Made by a program: the position numbers and the translations under genes
Source of the DNA: Bacteroidales bacterium
GTDB taxonomy: Bacteria; Bacteroidota; Bacteroidia; Bacteroidales; UBA10428
DNA: 64,000 bases
Assembly (NCBI GenBank): GCA_016926235.1
Contig: JAFGOZ010000522.1
Location: 49,889 to 113,888 of the forward strand
Direction of reading: 5' to 3'
The notes under the pieces: generated by a model
The model's database searches: none
Told to the model about the DNA's origin: nothing
Seen by the model: the letters and a program-made list of their open reading frames with translations, nothing else
Part shown: positions 56,919-64,000 of the stretch, one piece after another
How the letters are laid out: each line of letters opens with the position of its first letter
How positions within the stretch are numbered: position 1 is the stretch's first letter

Positions 56919-57530
56919 ATGGTTACATTATCAGACACATATAAGAGTATTCAGGCACCTTCTACTGGTGTCTTCAAAGACAGAGGTAGTAAATTCCTTG
57001 CTTTTGCATATCCGGTAAGTACTGAAGATGAAATAAAAGAACTAGTGGATGCCTTGAAAAAACAATACCACGATGCGAGACATCATTGTTATGCCTATAG
57101 ATTGGGATCAAATAACTTTCGTGCAAATGATGACGGAGAGCCCTCCAATTCAGCCGGAAAGCCAATACTTAATCAAATAGATGCCAATAACTTATCCAAT
57201 ATTTTAGTTGTGGTGGTTCGTTATTTTGGAGGCACTTTACTTGGCGTGGGAGGCTTAATAAATGCTTACAAAAATGCTAGTGCCGATGCCCTTTCCCAAG
57301 CAACTTTTATAAAAAAAACCATTGATGAAATTTATCAAATTGAATATCCCTACGAGTCAACAAATGAAATAATGAGAATTGTAAATGATGAAAACCTCAA
57401 ACAACATTCACCTGTATACAAGGAAATGTGCAGGTTTACCCTGCATATACCAAAAAACTCGGTAAACAGGGTACTATCAAAGTTACATACAATTGATTCG
57501 GTGAAAATTGAATACTTAAAAACTCAATAA
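56919..57530 (+). CDS. YigZ/IMPACT family protein
   Basis: A 203-residue protein when started at ATG 56919, one base after the transporter stop; ATG 56910 would overlap that gene. The longer frame reaching back to 56826 runs inside the transporter gene and is not needed for the family fold. The UPF0029/IMPACT domain shows FKDRGSKFLAFA, HHCYAYRLG, DDGEPSNSAGKPIL and VVVRYFGGTLLGVGGL (residues 15-125), followed by a C-terminal DUF1949-type domain. Homologues are linked to translation and nucleic-acid binding but have no firm reaction. Its stop is immediately followed by the pyrB ATG. Confidence 0.9.
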   Translation: MVTLSDTYKSIQAPSTGVFKDRGSKFLAFAYPVSTEDEIKELVDALKKQYHDARHHCYAYRLGSNNFRANDDGEPSNSAGKPILNQIDANNLSNILVVVVRYFGGTLLGVGGLINAYKNASADALSQATFIKKTIDEIYQIEYPYESTNEIMRIVNDENLKQHSPVYKEMCRFTLHIPKNSVNRVLSKLHTIDSVKIEYLKTQ

Positions 57531-58439
57531 ATGAAGAATAAAAGCCTAGTTTCAATTAATGACTTCACAAAAGAAGACTACTTTAAAATTCTGGATCTGG
57601 CTGAAGAATTTGAAAAAAAGCCATCCCGGGATATACTAGAAGGAAAGGTTATTGCCACCCTCTTTTTTGAACCATCCACCCGCACCCGTTTGAGCTTTGA
57701 GAGTGCGGTACATCGGTTAAAAGGATCTACAATAGGATTTTCTGATTCAAATACTACAAGTGTATCCAAAGGTGAAACCCTTAATGATACAATCAGGATT
57801 ATTAGTAACTATTGCGACCTAATTGTAATGCGCCACCCACTGGAAGGTAGCGCACGATATGCCAGCGAGGTATCTAATGTTCCAATCGTAAATGCCGGAG
57901 ATGGTGCAAATCAGCATCCTACTCAAACACTTCTGGATATGTATTCGATACGAAAAACCCAGGGGAAGCTTGAAAATTTAAATATTTTTATGGTAGGTGA
58001 CTTAAAATATGGACGCACAGTACATTCCCTGCTTATGGCTATGTCTGAATTCAACCCCATTTTCAACTTCATTGCTCCCCCCGAACTTAAAATACCCAAC
58101 GAATACAAACTTTATCTGGAAAACAAGAAAATTAAGTACTTTGAACATAACGACTTTACAAGTATTATTTCAGAAGCAGATATTGTATATATGACCAGGG
58201 TGCAAAAAGAACGATTCTCTGACCCTATTGAATACGAAAAAACAAAAAATGCTTATGTCTTGAAAAATAACATGCTGGCAAAGACTAAAGAAACCATGCG
58301 TATATTACATCCGTTACCAAGAGTAAACGAAATAGAAATAGATGTAGATGAGAATAATAAAGCATATTATTTTACTCAGGCATTAAACGGGGTTTACGTA
58401 AGGCAAGCCATTATAACTTCAATTTTAGGACTTATTTAA
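57531..58439 (+). CDS. pyrB: Aspartate carbamoyltransferase, catalytic subunit
   Basis: A 302-residue protein of the PyrB type. The carbamoyl-phosphate loop [13 protein letters not shown] is at 46-58, the region binding aspartate ends in HPLPRVNEI, and HPTQTLLD is present. It joins carbamoyl phosphate and aspartate in de novo pyrimidine synthesis. The start codon follows the preceding stop with no gap (TAA ATG), and pyrI follows after 6 nt. Confidence 0.97.
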   Translation: MKNKSLVSINDFTKEDYFKILDLAEEFEKKPSRDILEGKVIATLFFEPSTRTRLSFESAVHRLKGSTIGFSDSNTTSVSKGETLNDTIRIISNYCDLIVMRHPLEGSARYASEVSNVPIVNAGDGANQHPTQTLLDMYSIRKTQGKLENLNIFMVGDLKYGRTVHSLLMAMSEFNPIFNFIAPPELKIPNEYKLYLENKKIKYFEHNDFTSIISEADIVYMTRVQKERFSDPIEYEKTKNAYVLKNNMLAKTKETMRILHPLPRVNEIEIDVDENNKAYYFTQALNGVYVRQAIITSILGLI

Positions 58440-58445
58440 CAAACT

Positions 58446-58904
58446 ATGAAAGCAGAAAAACAACTTAAAGTAAGTGCCTTAAAAAATGGCACTGTAATAG
58501 ATCACATACCGGCAAACAGCTTATTTAAAGTAATAAGCATACTAAAATTAGATAAAATACAACATCAAATCACTTTTGGAACAAATCTGGAAAGCAAAAA
58601 ACTTGGAAGTAAGGCAATTATAAAGCTTGCCGACGTTTTTTTTAAAAATGAAGAGATTAACAAGATTGCACTGGTAGCGCCTAAAGCAAAACTTAATATT
58701 ATAAAGGATTATGAAGTAGTTGAAAAATATATTGTTGAGATACCTGAGAACATATTTGGCATAGCAAAATGTGTAAACCCGCAATGTATTACCAATAATG
58801 AACCTATAAAAACAAAATTCAAACTAGTATCCAAAAAGGATGTGTCTTTGAGATGTCATTATTGTGAGAAAATCACCGATCAGGAACATTTAGTAATAAT
58901 TTAA
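58446..58904 (+). CDS. pyrI: Aspartate carbamoyltransferase, regulatory subunit
   Basis: A 152-residue protein. The nucleotide-binding N-terminal domain (about 1-100) begins KQLKVSALKNGTVIDHIP as in E. coli PyrI. The zinc domain has C109, C114, C137 and C140, which would hold the contact with PyrB. It gives CTP and ATP control of the enzyme. It ends the gene group and converges on a DUF4293-type gene. Confidence 0.97.
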   Translation: MKAEKQLKVSALKNGTVIDHIPANSLFKVISILKLDKIQHQITFGTNLESKKLGSKAIIKLADVFFKNEEINKIALVAPKAKLNIIKDYEVVEKYIVEIPENIFGIAKCVNPQCITNNEPIKTKFKLVSKKDVSLRCHYCEKITDQEHLVII

Positions 58905-58925
58905 TTAAAAGAAAACAGAATCATT

Positions 58926-59384
58926 TTACCGTATCCTGTCATACGATCTTACTAACTTGTCATCTTTCCTTATCGCACGAAGGGCCATATAAATCAGTAT
59001 TATCGAAATTATGGGGAACAACATGGTAATTTTGTAATTGTAACTTACTATTTCCAAATGTTTTCGTATCTGAGACGAATGATAAAGATATAAGCCATGC
59101 ATCCCAACAATAAGCAACATAGAAAAGATACAAATTCGCATTTGAAGCATTCTGTTTTTATATAAAAAAATAGAAATAAACAATAATAGTGATATCACAA
59201 CAACCATTGCCAATAAAGGTATAGAAGGCATTACCATTTCCATATTAGAAAAGATCAAACCCCGGGCATAAAACTCGTAAAACATTCCTTTGGAATCTAA
59301 AATAAATGCAATTGGAGAAAACACCAAAACACCCATTAATCCAGATGCAATAAGCAAAAAAAGTGATTGTATTCGTTGTATCAT
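58926..59384 (-). CDS. DUF4293-type membrane protein
   Basis: A 152-residue protein with four predicted membrane helices (about 7-29, 52-74, 81-100 and 117-136) and a basic C-terminal tail. The MIQRIQSLFLL start and helix pattern match the Bacteroidota-specific DUF4293 family, whose function is unknown. It is a single gene, convergent with pyrI and divergent from the SirB1-type gene. Confidence 0.75.
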   Translation of the reverse strand: MIQRIQSLFLLIASGLMGVLVFSPIAFILDSKGMFYEFYARGLIFSNMEMVMPSIPLLAMVVVISLLLFISIFLYKNRMLQMRICIFSMLLIVGMHGLYLYHSSQIRKHLEIVSYNYKITMLFPIISIILIYMALRAIRKDDKLVRSYDRIR

Positions 59385-59588
59385 GTATGCTAAATTTTAA
59401 AACTTTATGAAATTCAAAGATGCAATTTTTTTATAAAATCGTAAGAATTTTCAATGAAATAATTTAGTGTTTATAAGCCTCATACATAATGTAAAATGTT
59501 TATAACAAACAGGTTTTTGTTAGAAAAAATTAATGAATGATAAACATGCGCCTACTATTTTCTACATTTTTATGATTATTTTTAACAT

Positions 59589-60464
59589 ATGAATGCAAAA
59601 GAATTGGAATTAATGCTTTCCCTGCTTGAGGATCCTGATAAAGAGGTCTATGAAGCGGTTTCCAAAAATTTGATGGATCAGGGTATTGAGATTGTTCCTG
59701 AACTTGAGAAAGCATGGGAACTAATACCACATGAAAAGACCCAGGAAAAAATAGAAACCATCATCCATAATATCCAGTTTGAATCAACAAAAAAAAGTCT
59801 CAGGTTATGGCGTGATTCTGAGAAAAAAGATTTACTGGAAGGTGCCTATTATATTGCCAGATATCAATATCCTGACTTATCCTATGAAGAAGTTGACAGA
59901 AAAATTGAAGGAATAAAAAAAGAAGTATGGCTTGAACTGAATAATAACCTAACTGCCTTGGAAAAATGCAGGATAATTAACCATTTCATGTTTCAAAAGC
60001 ACAGGTTTAGCAGAAATCTGTCCAATTATCACTCACCACAAAACTCGTATATTAATCTTGTAATTGAAACAAAAAAAGGCAACCCGGTTACCCTGTCTAT
60101 AATCTATGCCACTATAGCACAAAGACTGGATTTACCGATATATGGTGTAAACCTTCCCCGTAATTTAATTTTAGCTTATAAGGATGAGTTTGGAATACTC
60201 TATGAAAACAATGATGTATTGTTTTATATCAATCCTTATAATAAAGGGACTTTATTAAGCCGTAAAGAAATTGACTACTATCTAAAGCATCAAAAAATTG
60301 AACCCCTTGAGATTTATTATTCATCCTGCAGCAATATCGAAGTAATTGTTAAGCTTATCAATGAGCTTGGATTTTCATATGAGAAGCTCGGTTATCATGA
60401 TAAGGTAAGTCAATTGCAGGAATTCATTACAATACTGCAAAATAATGAGGATTACACTTTATAA
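59589..60464 (+). CDS. SirB1-type transglutaminase-like protein
   Basis: A 291-residue soluble protein. An N-terminal helical region of about 90 residues is followed by the SirB1 transglutaminase-like fold (about 115-230): INHFMFQKHRFSRN, then NSYINLVIETKKGNPVTLSIIYATIAQRL, and LPIYGVNLPRNLILAY. The catalytic Cys usual for the wider superfamily is not obvious where expected, so enzymatic activity is doubtful. Function is unknown. Its last 13 bases overlap the end of the opposing epimerase gene. Confidence 0.75.
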   Translation: MNAKELELMLSLLEDPDKEVYEAVSKNLMDQGIEIVPELEKAWELIPHEKTQEKIETIIHNIQFESTKKSLRLWRDSEKKDLLEGAYYIARYQYPDLSYEEVDRKIEGIKKEVWLELNNNLTALEKCRIINHFMFQKHRFSRNLSNYHSPQNSYINLVIETKKGNPVTLSIIYATIAQRLDLPIYGVNLPRNLILAYKDEFGILYENNDVLFYINPYNKGTLLSRKEIDYYLKHQKIEPLEIYYSSCSNIEVIVKLINELGFSYEKLGYHDKVSQLQEFITILQNNEDYTL

Positions 60465-61504
60465 TACTCCCTGTACCATTTAATAAAATTAGCAACCCCA
60501 TTTTCCACTGAAGTATCAGGTCGATAATTGACATCATCCTGCAAACCAGAAACCTCAGCCCAGGTTTTTTCAACATCACCTAATTGCATAGGCAATAAAT
60601 TTTTCCGTGCTTCCTTACCCAGAGCCTTTTCAATGGCTGCAATAAAATCTGTAAGCTTTACAGGATTGCTATTCCCTATATTATATACTTTATAAGGTGC
60701 TGATGAACAAGAAGGATCAGGCGTTTCACCTGACCATTTTTTTTCCCCGGCAGGCGGATTATCTATAACCCTGGTAATTCCTTCAACAATATCAGCAATA
60801 TATGTAAAATCACGTTCCATTTTTCCATGATTAAACACATCAATAGGTTTATTATCTAAAATTGCTTTTGTAAAAAGAAAAAGAGCCATATCCGGGCGTC
60901 CCCAGGGACCGTAAACCGTAAAAAATCGCAAACCGGATGTTGGTAAACCAAACAAATGACTATATGTATGAGCCATAAGTTCATTGCTCTTTTTACTCGC
61001 TGCATATAAACTTATAGGATGGTCCACATTATGTTTTGTAGAAAAGGGCATTTTTTTGTTTAGCCCATATACACTCGAACTGCTTGCATACACCAGATGT
61101 TTTATTTCATTATGGCGTGATGCTTCAAGTATATTTATAAAACCGACAATATTGCTATGCACATATGCATCCGGGTTGGTAAGGCTGTACCTCACCCCAG
61201 CCTGGGCAGCCAGATTGCATACCTTATCAAACTTTTCATTTTCAAATAGTTTGTTAAGATTTGTTTTATCTGCCAGGTCCAGCTTAATAAACTTATAATT
61301 GTGAAATTTACTGCTTAAAACTAAAACGTCATTCTGAATGCTTTTTTTAGATATCCCATGCTGTGAAAGACGGGAATATTTTAATTCAACATCATAATAA
61401 TCGTTTATCACATCAAGTCCAACAACTTCATCACCCCGGGAAAGCAACTTTTCTGCTAAATGAAAGCCAATGAACCCGGCAGTTCCGGTAATTAATATCT
61501 TCAT
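60452..61504 (-). CDS. NAD-dependent epimerase, probable UDP-glucuronate 4-epimerase
   Basis: A 350-residue short-chain dehydrogenase/epimerase. The NAD site is GTAGFIGFHLAE at the N-terminus, the catalytic set includes ASSSSVYG and YAASKK (Y-x3-K). The GLDVINDYYDVELKYSRL segment and the overall length match UDP-glucuronate 4-epimerases (CapI/LspL type). It would make UDP-galacturonate for capsule or LPS. The 3' end overlaps the SirB1-type gene by 13 bases, and the gene is 6 nt downstream of rny. Confidence 0.85.
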   Translation of the reverse strand: MKILITGTAGFIGFHLAEKLLSRGDEVVGLDVINDYYDVELKYSRLSQHGISKKSIQNDVLVLSSKFHNYKFIKLDLADKTNLNKLFENEKFDKVCNLAAQAGVRYSLTNPDAYVHSNIVGFINILEASRHNEIKHLVYASSSSVYGLNKKMPFSTKHNVDHPISLYAASKKSNELMAHTYSHLFGLPTSGLRFFTVYGPWGRPDMALFLFTKAILDNKPIDVFNHGKMERDFTYIADIVEGITRVIDNPPAGEKKWSGETPDPSCSSAPYKVYNIGNSNPVKLTDFIAAIEKALGKEARKNLLPMQLGDVEKTWAEVSGLQDDVNYRPDTSVENGVANFIKWYREYYKV

Positions 61505-61510
61505 CTCTTC

Positions 61511-63082
61511 CTATTTTGCATAGTTAACAGCCCTTGTTTCTCTGATAACAGTAATTTTAACCTGACCCGGATATGTCATTTCTGTTTGTATTTTCTTAGC
61601 AATTTCATGTGAGAGATTCTCAGCCTCTTTATCCGACACTTTCTCACTTCCAACAATTACACGAAGCTCCCTTCCTGCCTGAATAGCATAGGTTTTCAAT
61701 ACACCCGGATAGGATAAACCGAGGGCTTCAAGTTCCTTAAGCCTTTTAATATAGGATTCAACAATTTCTCTTCGTGCACCAGGTCTTGCACCAGAAATAG
61801 CATCACATACCTGTACTATGGGCGATATCAGGCTATTCATCTCCACTTCATCGTGGTGAGCGCCAATAGCATTGCAAACTTCCGGTAGTTCTTTATATTT
61901 TTCAGCCAATTTCATTCCTAATACAGCATGTGGCAATTCAGGTTCGTCATCGGGCACCTTTCCAATATCATGCAAAAGTCCGGCTCTTCTTGCAAGCTTT
62001 GCATTTAAACCAAGCTCCGAAGCCATGATTGAAGATAGGTTTGCAACTTCACGGGAATGTTGCAATAAATTTTGCCCGTAGGATGAACGGTACTTCATTT
62101 TTCCTATCAACCGCACTATTTCGGGGTGTAATCCATGAATACCCAGGTCAATAGATGTCCTCTTCCCTACTTCAATTATTTCTTCTTCAACCTGTTTTCT
62201 GGTTTTTTCAACAACTTCCTCAATCCTTGCAGGATGAATACGGCCATCTGTAACAAGCTGATGCAAAGCCAACCGTGCTGTTTCTCTTCTTACAGGATCA
62301 AAAGCTGAAAGGATAATAGCTTCAGGAGTATCATCCACAATAATTTCTACGCCGGTAGCAGCTTCCAGGGCTCTGATATTTCTTCCCTCACGGCCAATAA
62401 TCCGGCCTTTAATCTCATCGTTGTCTATATTGAATACAGTAACAGAATTCTCAATAGCCGTTTCGGTAGCAACGCGTTGCACTGTCTCAATAACAACTTT
62501 CTTAGCTTCTTTTGCTGCTGTCATCTTCGCTTCGTCAACAATATCATTAATTAATGACATGGCTTCAGTTTTTGCTTCAGCTTTCAACGAATCAATAAGA
62601 TGGTCTTTTGCCTCATCGGCTGAAAATCCAGAAATGGCTTCCAGTTGTTCAACCTGCTGTCTGTGCAGTTTATCCAGTTCTTCCGATTTCTTTTCAACAA
62701 CCTCTATTTGCATGTTAAGGTTTTCCTTTATGGCTTCAATTTCCTTCCCTTTACGCTCATTCTCTTCAATCTTTTGATTCAATGACATTTCCCTCTGCCT
62801 GAATTTGGATTCAGCCTGATTGATCTTATTATTTCTCTCATTTATAACTTTTTCATGTTCAGACTTCAATTGAAGAAATTTTTCCTTTGCCTGTAATATT
62901 TTATCCTTTTTTATTACTTCTGACTCAACCTCAGCTTCCTTTATTATCTTTTCTGTTTTTTTCTTTACTACTATCTGAAGAATAAGGTATCCCAATATTC
63001 CTCCAATCACAATACCACCCAGGCCAACTAATATGGCTAGTGTTGATATTGGCACAGCTCCTAGTACATTCAATATATTCAT
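61511..63082 (-). CDS. rny: Ribonuclease Y
   Basis: A 523-residue protein: one N-terminal membrane helix (about 14-37), a long coiled coil (about 45-165), a KH domain (about 215-275, [15 protein letters not shown]), and an HD domain (about 335-430, [13 protein letters not shown] and the HD pair in LLHDIGKVP). It starts mRNA decay at the membrane. It lies downstream of a probable 6S RNA gene and zapA on the same strand; a possible RNA 3' end lies between. Confidence 0.96.
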   Translation of the reverse strand: MNILNVLGAVPISTLAILVGLGGIVIGGILGYLILQIVVKKKTEKIIKEAEVESEVIKKDKILQAKEKFLQLKSEHEKVINERNNKINQAESKFRQREMSLNQKIEENERKGKEIEAIKENLNMQIEVVEKKSEELDKLHRQQVEQLEAISGFSADEAKDHLIDSLKAEAKTEAMSLINDIVDEAKMTAAKEAKKVVIETVQRVATETAIENSVTVFNIDNDEIKGRIIGREGRNIRALEAATGVEIIVDDTPEAIILSAFDPVRRETARLALHQLVTDGRIHPARIEEVVEKTRKQVEEEIIEVGKRTSIDLGIHGLHPEIVRLIGKMKYRSSYGQNLLQHSREVANLSSIMASELGLNAKLARRAGLLHDIGKVPDDEPELPHAVLGMKLAEKYKELPEVCNAIGAHHDEVEMNSLISPIVQVCDAISGARPGARREIVESYIKRLKELEALGLSYPGVLKTYAIQAGRELRVIVGSEKVSDKEAENLSHEIAKKIQTEMTYPGQVKITVIRETRAVNYAK

Positions 63083-63106
63083 TTCTATTTGGTTTATATG
63101 TTTGAC

Positions 63107-63275
63107 AAAAAAAAACCCGCATACGTCCCTTCAGATTTTGTAAAACTCCATTTTGACATGGATGGAGCCGCCAGGATACTTCGAACTTCCACTGCCTTGA
63201 GACAAGGATCCTGATATTACTATCAGAAGCGAGGCCTGTTCTACATATTGAGAGCAAACTCCAATTTTTAAGATG
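63107..63275 (-). ncRNA. ssrS: Probable 6S RNA
   Basis: The 264-nt gap between zapA and rny has no plausible ORF but several strong stem motifs on the minus strand. A closing stem can form between GGAGUUUGCU (63262-63253) and GGCGGCUCC (63172-63164). The latter resembles the 3' closing strand of E. coli 6S RNA (GGCGGCAUC). Inside are a perfect CUGAUA/UAUCAG hairpin (63226-63211) and a CCUUG/CAAGG hairpin (63206-63194), the second like the hairpin in the 3' side of the E. coli 6S bubble. The gene next to zapA is also where ssrS lies in Proteobacteria. A further CUCCAU/AUGGAG hairpin with UUUU near 63164-63141 may terminate it; T9 lies at 63115-63107. Ends are approximate. Confidence 0.6.
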
Positions 63276-63346
63276 TTGAGTTTCAGAAAATAGTGAAGAA
63301 ACTATGCGGGTAAACTCGTATTTATGTTAAAGAACGTTTATTACTC

Positions 63347-63631
63347 TTATATCAGGTAATCATCAAGTTCAACAATAAGGCTTTTTATTTCATCGATCCA
63401 TGAATCCATAGAACTACCTTCTTCGCTATCGATTACTTTGATCACGTATTGAAGGGCAGCCATTGCTAAGAAGTCCTGTACATCTTTATCAGTGTATCTT
63501 TGTTTATATTGAAGAATCTTCTCATTAATCATTTTGGCTGCTCTCCGAATCTTCTCTTCATCCTTCAGATCTATCTTAAGCGGATAGTATCGTTCCGCTA
63601 TATTCACTTTTATTGAAAGCTTATCCCCCAT
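63347..63631 (-). CDS. zapA: Cell division protein ZapA
   Basis: A 94-residue protein with the ZapA fold: beta-strand start KLSIKVNIAERYYPLKI, then EEKIRRAAKMINEKI and a C-terminal coiled coil. It bundles FtsZ filaments at the division ring. It follows the coiled-coil gene upstream by 9 nt and precedes the 6S RNA locus. Confidence 0.93.
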   Translation of the reverse strand: MGDKLSIKVNIAERYYPLKIDLKDEEKIRRAAKMINEKILQYKQRYTDKDVQDFLAMAALQYVIKVIDSEEGSSMDSWIDEIKSLIVELDDYLI

Positions 63632-63640
63632 CTCAATCTT

Positions 63641-63931
63641 TTATCTGTTCAAAAGAGCAATACATTTATCAATCTCCCGCACAATCCTGTTTATCTTAAT
63701 TTTGGCATCGTGAGAATCTTCCGGAGAAGATTTTACTGCTTTTGCCAACTTTATGGTATCTAAATTTTTACTTGTTTTATCCAGTTCCTTTTTTTGGTTT
63801 GCAATTTCTCCTTTAAGTAAAACATTCTCCTCTTCAAGAAGTTTATTTTTTGATTTAACGTCCTCAATACTCGTTATAATCATTTGTATCTTCTCCCGAA
63901 GGGTATTTATTATTTGGTTTTCTTCTTCCAC
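63641..63931 (-). CDS. Small coiled-coil protein, ZapB-like
   Basis: A 96-residue protein that is nearly all heptad repeats (about 5-60, ENQIINTLREKIQMI onwards), followed by a basic linker and a short C-terminal helix. ZapB of E. coli is a small coiled-coil partner of ZapA; the operon position suggests an analogous division role, but sequence alone cannot prove homology. The gene is first in the zapA transcript. Confidence 0.6.
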   Translation of the reverse strand: MEEENQIINTLREKIQMIITSIEDVKSKNKLLEEENVLLKGEIANQKKELDKTSKNLDTIKLAKAVKSSPEDSHDAKIKINRIVREIDKCIALLNR

Positions 63932-63955
63932 TTTAAATTTTAGCTTTAATTAATA

Positions 63956-63963
63956 CAAATATA
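63956..63963 (-). promoter_or_regulatory. -7 promoter box of the zapA operon
   Basis: On the minus strand the octamer TATATTTG matches TAnnTTTG, about 25 nt before the ATG at 63931. A -33 element was not found within the bases available. Confidence 0.45.
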
Positions 63964-64000
63964 ATATATTTAATGTTTAAAAATAATCTACTATTTATGA

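Noticed and set aside
62931..63257. A 108-codon minus-strand ORF across the 6S RNA region and the start of rny
   Set aside because: It runs in another frame of the rny start and the structured RNA region, has no domain-like composition, and rny itself is unambiguous.
1..64000. tRNA, rRNA, CRISPR arrays, insertion sequences, prophage
   Set aside because: Intergenic regions were read for cloverleaf arms, spaced repeats and transposase or integrase motifs; none was found.

Overview
The window reads as chromosomal DNA of a Bacteroidota bacterium, most likely an environmental member of the Bacteroidales. The evidence is low GC (mid-30s percent by eye), a SusC/SusD pair with a hybrid two-component regulator, promoters of the Bacteroidota type (-7 box TAnnTTTG), lipoproteins with acidic residues after the lipid cysteine, and three secreted proteins ending in type A type IX secretion (T9SS) sorting domains. 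No tRNA, rRNA, CRISPR array, insertion sequence or prophage was recognised.

Layout. 1-3846: the edge of what looks like a surface-polysaccharide or glycoconjugate cluster, with an asparagine-synthase-like protein cut by the window edge and an opposing trio of polysaccharide deacetylase, acyl-N-acyltransferase-like protein and methyltransferase. 4069-12376: mutS2, a three-gene cluster of two LVIVD-like surface lipoproteins and a small beta-barrel, a class III nucleotide cyclase fused to an HD domain, and uvrB. 12590-28408: a pectic beta-1,4-galactan utilisation locus made of a surface lipoprotein, a hybrid two-component system (HTCS), a 37-residue membrane microprotein, SusC, SusD, two GH53 endo-galactanases and a GH2 beta-galactosidase. 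28550-29650: the rpsF-rpsR-rplI operon. 29954-33049: a large T9SS-secreted PL9 pectin lyase. 33977-37586: dnaX, NADP-isocitrate dehydrogenase and ferritin. 37615-40600: GH105 and PL11, for cleaving the rhamnogalacturonan-I (RG-I) backbone. 40692-43283: a secreted Lys-C-like serine protease. 43405-52141: secA, tex, ridA and lptD. 52220-58904: a cell-wall amidase, an MCE/MlaD protein, dnaA, a DMT transporter, a YigZ/IMPACT protein and pyrB-pyrI. 58926-64000: a DUF4293-type membrane protein, a SirB1-type protein, a UDP-glucuronate-4-epimerase-like protein, RNase Y, a probable 6S RNA, zapA and a ZapB-like coiled-coil protein.

How the genes work together. The catabolic genes cover most of RG-I. 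PL9 and PL11 would cut the backbone, GH105 would remove the unsaturated uronic acid from the products, GH53 enzymes would cut galactan side chains, SusC/SusD would import galacto-oligosaccharides and GH2 would finish them to galactose. The HTCS would sense a galactan fragment in the periplasm. The backbone genes are not in one block with the galactan operon: ribosomal-protein genes, dnaX, icd and ferritin lie between them.

The least explained items are the 37-residue membrane protein between the HTCS and susC, a 130-nt inverted repeat between susD and the first GH53 gene, the cyclase-HD fusion with an Asn in place of a catalytic Asp, the LVIVD/beta-barrel cluster, and several intergenic palindromic elements that may be dispersed repeats. 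All functions are inferred by reading the sequence; no database search was run.
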